A DNA stretch of 64,000 nt. It comes from Parvularcula sp964219355. Its GTDB lineage: Bacteria; Pseudomonadota; Alphaproteobacteria; Caulobacterales; Parvularculaceae. The stretch's first letter is position 1; each line of letters begins with the position of its first letter. Both the position numbers and the translations under genes were made by a program. The notes beneath the pieces are model-generated. The model had not been told where the DNA came from. It saw nothing but the letters and a program-made list of their open reading frames with translations, and made no database searches. The DNA lies in assembly GCA_964219355.1 (NCBI GenBank), contig CAXPOZ010000005.1, positions 124,001 to 188,000 of the forward strand, written 5' to 3'. Below are positions 58,725 to 64,000 of the stretch, piece by piece.

Positions 58725-59718
58725 TTTCCGGCTTCAACTCCTCTGCCTCATCCGCGGCGTCCGGCTCGTTGTCGGTAGCCAGATTGCTCTCCTCGATCCG
58801 CACACCCACGGGCCCCGCAACAGGCAAGGGTTCGGTCTCCCGCTCGGTTGCGCGCTGAGCACTCCGTACAACAATGATCGCAACCCCCGTCATCGTGACG
58901 AGCGCGCCTGCCGCAAGCCGCAGGGTGAAAGTCTCGCCAAGGAGGAAAACCCCGCCGGCCACAGCAAAGACGGTGGTCATCAGACCGGCTGGCGCGATCT
59001 GGCTGACATCGACGCGCTGGAGCAGCCAGTAATAGCTGCTGTGCCCAAAGATCGAAGCAATGACGGCGGAATAAAGAACCGCAAGGAAGACATTCGTCCG
59101 CCCCGCCTCACTCAAAAAGTCGAACTGGTTCTGTTCGAAGAGGAGTGTGAAGACCCAGCAGGAGACGGCCCCGACGGCCCCGAACCAGGCGAGCATCTGG
59201 AGCGGCGCAATGGCGTCAATCTTCTTCACCAGGATCGCGCCTGCTGCCTCAGAGAGAGCGCCGCACATGACAAGGAGTCCGCCAAGGAACAGCCGATCGT
59301 CCGGGCCAAGTCCTGTATCGCCCCCACTGATAATGATCAGGATGCCTACGATGGCGAGCGTCGCACCAACGATCCGACGCCAGCCAACCCGTTCGTGAAG
59401 GAAAATCACCGAGAAAATCATCGCGGCAGGCACATAGAATTCGATCACGATGGCGCCAATGCTCGCCGGCACGTATTTCAGTCCACTGAAGAAAGTGGCA
59501 TAATTCAGCGCCCCGAAACAGGCACCAGCCGCAAAGATCATCTTCATCTGGCCGCGATGCCATTTAAGGAAGGGGATCAGGAAGACCGCGACCAGCGTCA
59601 TCCGCATCGCCGCATAGAAGATGGGCGGCACGCCCGTGATCGTCGATTTGACGACGGAGAAATGAAGCCCCCAGGCGACGCATATCGCGAGCAATACGGC
59701 AAAACGGAACGGCGTCAT
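58714..59718 (-). CDS. EamA/DMT-family transporter
   Basis: A 334-residue membrane protein with ten helices in two EamA repeats (about residues 5-137 and 148-280), including AAMRMTLVAVFLIPF and LNYATFFSGLKYVPASIGAIV. The C-terminal 50 residues are polar. The family exports metabolites such as amino acids; the substrate here is unknown. GAGGAAG lies before the ATG. ATGA overlap with the ABC exporter and an 11-base overlap with the amidase make one operon. Confidence 0.9.
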   Translation of the reverse strand: MTPFRFAVLLAICVAWGLHFSVVKSTITGVPPIFYAAMRMTLVAVFLIPFLKWHRGQMKMIFAAGACFGALNYATFFSGLKYVPASIGAIVIEFYVPAAMIFSVIFLHERVGWRRIVGATLAIVGILIIISGGDTGLGPDDRLFLGGLLVMCGALSEAAGAILVKKIDAIAPLQMLAWFGAVGAVSCWVFTLLFEQNQFDFLSEAGRTNVFLAVLYSAVIASIFGHSSYYWLLQRVDVSQIAPAGLMTTVFAVAGGVFLLGETFTLRLAAGALVTMTGVAIIVVRSAQRATERETEPLPVAGPVGVRIEESNLATDNEPDAADEAEELKPENAT

Positions 59719-61532
59719 GCGGGCACTTCCTCTCTAAACTGAAGAGCGGCGAGCCGGGCATAAAGACCTCCCCTGGCCACCAGCTCGTCATGGGTGCCCT
59801 GCTCCACAATCCGGCCCTTGTCCATGACACAGATAAGATCGGCATGGCGGACAGTGGCAAGCCGGTGGGCGATCACGAGGGTCGTGCGGCCTTCGGAGAG
59901 CCGGATCAGGGCTTCGCCGATGAGCCGCTCGCTTTCGGCATCGAGCGCGGCAGTTGCTTCATCAAGAAGGAGGATTGGGGCATCTTTAAGGAAGGCGCGC
60001 GCGAGAGCGATCCGCTGGCGCTGGCCTCCCGATAGATTTGTCCCGCCCTCACCCACAGCAGAGCCATAGCCCTCAGGCAGGCCAGCGATGAACTCATCCG
60101 CGGCAGCGGCACGGGCCGCGGCCTCGATGGCAGGCTGGCTCGCACTGAGATCGCCAAAGCCGATATTCTCGCCTGCGCTGACATCGAAGAGGACAGCATC
60201 CTGACTGACGAGCGCGATATGGTCCCTGAGCGATCCAATCGTCATCTGGCGAACCGGCAGGCCGTTGATCATGATATCCCCGCTGCCTGCTTCGTAGAGG
60301 CGCGGGATCAGGTTGAAGACCGATGACTTGCCTGCGCCCGAGGGACCGACCAGCGCGACAGTGGCCCCTGCCGGGACTGTCAGGGAGAAATCTTCGATCA
60401 CTGCCGGGCCGTCGCCATAGCCAAAACTGATCCGGTCAAAGACGATTTCAGGTGGCTGGCCATGCGGCACGCTCAACTCTTTCGCGTCCGGATCATCACT
60501 GATGGCGGGGGTTCGGTCGAGGACGTCAAAGACCCGCTCAAGCGCGGTCAGCCCTTCCTGCACGACGGAATTGAGGGTGCCGAGCCCGCGCGCTGGCTGG
60601 GACAGCATCGCCATCGCGACGAGAAAGGCGACAAGGTCCGCCCCCGTCATGAAACCTGCTTCGATCCGGAAGGCGGCAATGCCAATAATCGCGGCAATTG
60701 CGATGGCGCCGATGACGGTCACCACCGGCTCATTGGCGGCGCGGATGCGGATCAACCGGTTGAGGAGCGTGTAGCGCTCATCGAAAGCTTCGCCGAGCCG
60801 AGCCCGCTCCTGCTCCTCCAGCCGGTAGGTCTTGACCATGCGTTGACCACGAAGGGTCTCCGACAAAAGCCCCGTCATGTCGCCGATCTGTCGCTGCACG
60901 GAGCGGCCAAGCTGGCGGATCTTCTTGCCCAGCCAAGTGATCGGCAGGCCGATGGTCGGATAGATGATGAGGACCGACAAAAAGAGCACCCAGTCGAGAA
61001 ACGCGAGCGCGCCGACGAGCCCGGCGAGCCGGACCAGATCCCGCACTCCATTAGGCGCGCGCGTCAGCGATTCGCGAAGGACCGTCATGTCATTGGTGAA
61101 ACGGGAGATGAGCTGGCCCGAGCCGTCATCCTGGCTCTGCGCGAGATCAAGCTCGGTGATTCGCCCGAACATGGCTCGCTGCAGATCGCGCAGCGTGCGC
61201 ACGGCGATGTTCTGGGACGTGATCGCCGAGAGATAGAAAAAGAGCGCCTGCGCCAGCCCCAACACGATGACGAAAACCGGGGCCCAGACCATCACGTCCC
61301 GCGCGGCCGCATGGAAGCGGGAGTTCTCATTCGGCTGAAGCCCGGAGAATATCCACTCGGTGAGCAGCACGAACCCCAGCTCTGCGGCGGCCAGCGCCAC
61401 CATGAACAGGAAAGCGAGCCCCAGCCGCCCGCGATAGGGCGACAGGAACTGCGCCCACAGCCGGCGCATCAGGTGCGAACGCGGGGCGGAGCCATCAGAT
61501 TGGGGTTCAGCGTCTTTTGTCATCTTTTGCAT
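59715..61532 (-). CDS. msbA: MsbA-like ABC exporter
   Basis: A 605-residue fused ABC exporter: six helices (about residues 35-330) and an ATPase domain with Walker A GPSGAGKSS (about residue 395), signature LSGGQRQRIALARAF and Walker B ILLLDEATAALDAESE. Next to lipid A genes (DUF374, waaA and lpxK on the opposite strand), a lipid A flippase role is the best guess. General multidrug export is possible. The start is taken as ATG 61532; ATG 61523 is an alternative, and the frame stays open to 61592 without support. It is first of three overlapping genes. Confidence 0.88.
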   Translation of the reverse strand: MQKMTKDAEPQSDGSAPRSHLMRRLWAQFLSPYRGRLGLAFLFMVALAAAELGFVLLTEWIFSGLQPNENSRFHAAARDVMVWAPVFVIVLGLAQALFFYLSAITSQNIAVRTLRDLQRAMFGRITELDLAQSQDDGSGQLISRFTNDMTVLRESLTRAPNGVRDLVRLAGLVGALAFLDWVLFLSVLIIYPTIGLPITWLGKKIRQLGRSVQRQIGDMTGLLSETLRGQRMVKTYRLEEQERARLGEAFDERYTLLNRLIRIRAANEPVVTVIGAIAIAAIIGIAAFRIEAGFMTGADLVAFLVAMAMLSQPARGLGTLNSVVQEGLTALERVFDVLDRTPAISDDPDAKELSVPHGQPPEIVFDRISFGYGDGPAVIEDFSLTVPAGATVALVGPSGAGKSSVFNLIPRLYEAGSGDIMINGLPVRQMTIGSLRDHIALVSQDAVLFDVSAGENIGFGDLSASQPAIEAAARAAAADEFIAGLPEGYGSAVGEGGTNLSGGQRQRIALARAFLKDAPILLLDEATAALDAESERLIGEALIRLSEGRTTLVIAHRLATVRHADLICVMDKGRIVEQGTHDELVARGGLYARLAALQFREEVPA

Positions 61533-61581
61533 TGCGGCACGGCCGCGTTTAGGAGAATGAGCCCGTCTAACCGAGACCGTC

Positions 61582-62331
61582 GTGGCCCGCAAAACTTCTC
61601 AGAATTCCTTCCTTGCCCGATTGGGGCCGTTCCTGCTCGCAGGCTATATCCGTCTTATCCACCGGACCCTGCGCTGGCGGTATGATGGCCTCGAGCAATA
61701 CAAGGCCCTGCTTGATAGCGGCGAGCCCTATATCTGTGCGGCGTGGCACTCTCGGCTGTTGATGCTGCCCGCCCTCGCCCCCCTGCAAAAAGCGCCTGCA
61801 ACCGTTCTTGTGTCCGAGCATCGTGATGGTGAGGTCATCGCCCGAATCGTACGGCAATTCGGGCTGGAAGTGCGGCGCGGGTCGGCCGCGGATCCCCGCA
61901 AACCGGAGAAGAATAAGGGCGGTGCCGCAGCCTTGCGCGCCCTCAAAAAGGCGATGGATGAGGGCTATACGGTTGGCATCACCCCAGATGGCCCGCGAGG
62001 CCCTCGTCAAAGAGCCCATGCAGGGATTGCGCAGCTATCTCGCCTCACAGGCGCGCCGATTGTGCCAATCGCTTACAGCGTGAAACGTGGCAAAACCTTC
62101 TCGAGCTGGGACCGCTTCCTGCTGCCCTTCCCGTTGCCCTTCTCGCGAGGCATCTTCGTTTTCGGTGATCCAATACTGCCTGTCGAAGGCCGCAATACCG
62201 ATCCCGAATGGCTGCGCCAGCGCGTTGAGGATGAGCTCAACCGGATCACCGAAAAGGCGGACCGCGAAATGGGCCGCGAACCTCTCGACCCCGCCCCTAT
62301 CGGGCACCTCAAGGAGGCCAAAGCCCGATGA
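61582..62331 (+). CDS. DUF374 lysophospholipid acyltransferase-family protein
   Basis: A 249-residue protein of the LPLAT superfamily. A hydrophobic N-terminus precedes AAWHSRLLMLPAL (about residue 53, the catalytic-type histidine in place of HxxxxD), then SEHRDGE, RRGSAADPRKPEKNKGGAAAL and TPDGPRGPRQRAHAGI, the DUF374 signature. It is commonly linked to waaA and lpxK and presumed to acylate lipid A or phospholipid. GTG start at 61582; 49 bp from the divergent ABC exporter start. The stop overlaps waaA (ATGA). Confidence 0.88.
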   Translation: MARKTSQNSFLARLGPFLLAGYIRLIHRTLRWRYDGLEQYKALLDSGEPYICAAWHSRLLMLPALAPLQKAPATVLVSEHRDGEVIARIVRQFGLEVRRGSAADPRKPEKNKGGAAALRALKKAMDEGYTVGITPDGPRGPRQRAHAGIAQLSRLTGAPIVPIAYSVKRGKTFSSWDRFLLPFPLPFSRGIFVFGDPILPVEGRNTDPEWLRQRVEDELNRITEKADREMGREPLDPAPIGHLKEAKAR

Positions 62332-63647
62332 CGCTGCCCCGTCCGATCCCTGTGCCGCGCAAGGCGTGGAGCCTAAAATTCTATCGCCGCGGCAGCGCTC
62401 TCCTGCAGCCGATCGCCGACAGAATCCTCAAACAACGCCTGAAGCTTGGCAAGGAAGACAGGCTGCGGGTCGATGAGCGTCGGGGTGTTGCGGGCCGCGA
62501 GCGTCCCGAGGGTCATCTCATCTGGATACACGGCGCTAGCGTCGGAGAGAGCCTCTCCATCCTGCCGCTGATCGACAAGCTATCCCATCTGTACACGGAT
62601 TCTTCTTTCCTGGTCACGACAGGGACTGTCACCTCCGCTGCGCTGATGGCCGAACGCCTGCCTGAACAGGCCGTCCATCAATATGCGCCGGTCGACCAGC
62701 CGGTCTATGTCCGGCGTTTCCTCGATCACTGGCGGCCCGATGTCGGCTTTTTCGTTGAGTCCGAATTCTGGCCGGTCCTGATCGGCGAGACCAATGCGCG
62801 CGGCATTCCGCTGGCGCTGGTCAATGGCCGCCTCTCCCCGCGCAGCTTCAAAGGCTGGTCACGGCGGAAGACAGCTGCCCATGAACTTTTGTCCGCCTTC
62901 TCTGTCATCCTCGCGCAGGATGAGGGCAATGCGGAACGGATTGAGGCGCTTGCGCGCAAGACCGTGCATGTCCCCGGCAATCTCAAACGCGCCGCCGCGC
63001 CGCTGCCGACCGATCAGCGGGCTCTTGCCGAGCTGCGCGCCGCAGTAGGCGCCCGTCCTGTGTGGCTCGCGGCCAGCACCCATCCGGGTGAGGAAGAGCT
63101 GATCCTCGACGCGCATGAGCAGATGATGGAGACGGCACCCGGCCTTTTGACAGTTATCGCGCCGCGCCATCCGGCAAGAGGCGATGAACTGGAAGAGCTG
63201 ATCACTTCACGCGGGCTGAAAATGAGCCGACGCTCGAAGGGTGATAATCCGGGAGCGGATGACAATGTCTACCTCGCTGACACGCTCGGCGAGCTGGGGC
63301 TTTTCTACCGGCTCTCTGATGTCGCCTTTATCGGCGGCAGCCTTGTTGAGACCGGCGGGCACAATCCGATGGAGCCCGCCCGGCTTGGCTCTGCCATCGT
63401 GACGGGGCCGCATGTCTTCAATTTCCAGGAGACGTTCAATTCAATGCGACAGGACGGCGCGCTGGCGCTTGTACGCAATGAGCGAGATCTTTCCGCCTCG
63501 ATCATCCGCCTCCTGAGCGACCCCCTGACCCGTCAGGAAATGGCCCGCAAGGCCCGCGCCTGGTCCGATGCCGGCAGTGAGAAAGTCCTCAACGATACGA
63601 TTGAGGCGCTCGCTCCGCTGCTGCCGCCCGCAAAGGTGCCTGCATGA
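62328..63647 (+). CDS. waaA: 3-deoxy-D-manno-octulosonic acid transferase
   Basis: A 439-residue GT30 glycosyltransferase that adds Kdo to the lipid A precursor at the inner membrane. Seen: IWIHGASVGESLSILPLI (about residue 65), QYAPVDQPVYVRRFLDHWRPD, VESEFWPVLIGE (about residue 145), AASTHPGEEELILDAH, PRHPARG and the donor-binding GGSLVETGGHNPMEPA (about residue 345). The length is usual. It is coupled to the DUF374 gene and lpxK by ATGA overlaps. Confidence 0.95.
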   Translation: MTLPRPIPVPRKAWSLKFYRRGSALLQPIADRILKQRLKLGKEDRLRVDERRGVAGRERPEGHLIWIHGASVGESLSILPLIDKLSHLYTDSSFLVTTGTVTSAALMAERLPEQAVHQYAPVDQPVYVRRFLDHWRPDVGFFVESEFWPVLIGETNARGIPLALVNGRLSPRSFKGWSRRKTAAHELLSAFSVILAQDEGNAERIEALARKTVHVPGNLKRAAAPLPTDQRALAELRAAVGARPVWLAASTHPGEEELILDAHEQMMETAPGLLTVIAPRHPARGDELEELITSRGLKMSRRSKGDNPGADDNVYLADTLGELGLFYRLSDVAFIGGSLVETGGHNPMEPARLGSAIVTGPHVFNFQETFNSMRQDGALALVRNERDLSASIIRLLSDPLTRQEMARKARAWSDAGSEKVLNDTIEALAPLLPPAKVPA

Positions 63648-64000
63648 TCTCGCCGCCGCGCTTCTGGTCGGCAAAAGAGGGGCGGAATCATCCCCTCGCC
63701 CTTCTCCTGTCGCCCCTTGGCGGGATCTACGGCGCGGTCGTCGCCCGAAAGCTCGCTGGAAGCGTGCCGGAGAAAGCGCCCATCCCGGTCATCTGTGCCG
63801 GGAACATCACCATGGGCGGGGTCGGCAAGACGCCATTCGTGGCCGAACTCGCAAACCGTCTTGCCAGTATGGGGCACACACCCTTTATCCTTACCCGCGG
63901 CTATGGTGGATCGCTCACAGGGCCGGTGCGTGCTGCGCCCGAGCACACCGCTGCCGAGATCGGCGATGAAGCCCAGATGTTGTCCTGCGATCATTCCGTC
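63644..64000 (+). CDS. lpxK: Tetraacyldisaccharide 4'-kinase, 3' end outside window
   Basis: The first 119 residues of LpxK, which phosphorylates lipid A at the 4' position. The P-loop is AGNITMGGVGKTPF (about residue 52), followed by LTRGYGG and EIGDEAQM, all LpxK motifs. A hydrophobic stretch (PLALLLSPLGGIYGAVVA) near the N-terminus fits membrane association. ATGA overlap with waaA. The gene runs off the window end. Confidence 0.94.
   Translation, partial: MISPPRFWSAKEGRNHPLALLLSPLGGIYGAVVARKLAGSVPEKAPIPVICAGNITMGGVGKTPFVAELANRLASMGHTPFILTRGYGGSLTGPVRAAPEHTAAEIGDEAQMLSCDHSV

Noticed and set aside
58690..61685. Long + strand frames of 350 and 407 residues opposite the EamA and ABC genes
   Set aside because: Composition is that of reverse-complemented membrane and ATPase genes, His/Arg/Asp-rich with no domain; the minus-strand genes carry clear motifs.
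1..64000. CRISPR arrays, insertion sequences or prophage
   Set aside because: No regularly spaced repeats, transposase, integrase or phage structural motifs were seen on either strand.

Overview
The window looks like a piece of chromosome from a free-living, GC-rich alphaproteobacterium. Evidence for this: the order carA / yqeY / dnaG / rpoD; a tRNA-His that encodes no G-1 and carries A73; a zinc-less DnaG; very dense ATGA/GTGA/TGATG gene coupling; and lipid A, TamAB and cyd genes of proteobacterial type. A lineage near Caulobacterales, Rhodobacterales or Parvularculales would fit, but I cannot place it to genus. No rRNA, prophage, insertion sequence or CRISPR array is visible. No gene-free stretch exceeds 300 bases.

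Layout. 1-6.2 kb: 3' part of hrpB, a kynureninase-like enzyme divergent from a PrnB-type (DUF1864) heme-dioxygenase-superfamily protein, and an AidB-type acyl-CoA dehydrogenase. 6.2-14.2 kb: a complete hexuronate uptake and catabolism locus. A TRAP transporter feeds UxaC, UxuB, ManD and KdgK, taking glucuronate through fructuronate, mannonate and KDG to KDPG. ManD is divergent, and the shared promoter contains a LacI-family-like operator.

14.2-30.3 kb is the most distinctive part: a sulfide/persulfide, bd-oxidase and nitric-oxide module. It holds a type I sulfide:quinone oxidoreductase, a rhodanese, a SqrR/BigR-like persulfide sensor, a DUF2892 membrane protein, an RND (MMPL) exporter with LolA-like and outer-membrane barrel partners, cydABX, cydDC, a second SqrR/BigR-like sensor, an ETHE1/Blh-like persulfide dioxygenase and an NsrR/Rrf2 regulator. 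Four promoters share a GTATATnnGTAT-like element. The cyd promoter region and the nsrR upstream region share an NsrR-box-like 11-1-11 dyad. My reading is that sulfide is oxidised into the quinone pool, electrons leave through the sulfide- and NO-tolerant bd oxidase, and persulfide is cleared by the dioxygenase and rhodanese, under persulfide and NO control.

30.3-37.6 kb: tRNA-His, an M48 lipoprotein peptidase, an SDR protein whose catalytic Tyr and Lys are both lost, two DUF465 genes, and an overlapping run ubiX - TIGR02444 - DUF465 - cyclophilin - ppk2, followed by a zinc-binding peptidase and a farnesyl-diphosphate-type synthase. 37.6-46.2 kb: tamA-tamB joined without gaps to an exosortase and an asparagine-synthase-type amidotransferase. 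46.2-57.7 kb: a patatin with a tandem-repeat tail, a duplicated NTF2-like secreted protein, carA, yqeY, amtB, dnaG and rpoD. Next come a perfect 22-bp inverted repeat and an AT-rich WYL-TerB gene that looks acquired, then a YbjN protein. 57.8-64 kb: AmpD, an EamA exporter and an MsbA-like ABC exporter, divergent from a DUF374 acyltransferase, waaA and the 5' part of lpxK.
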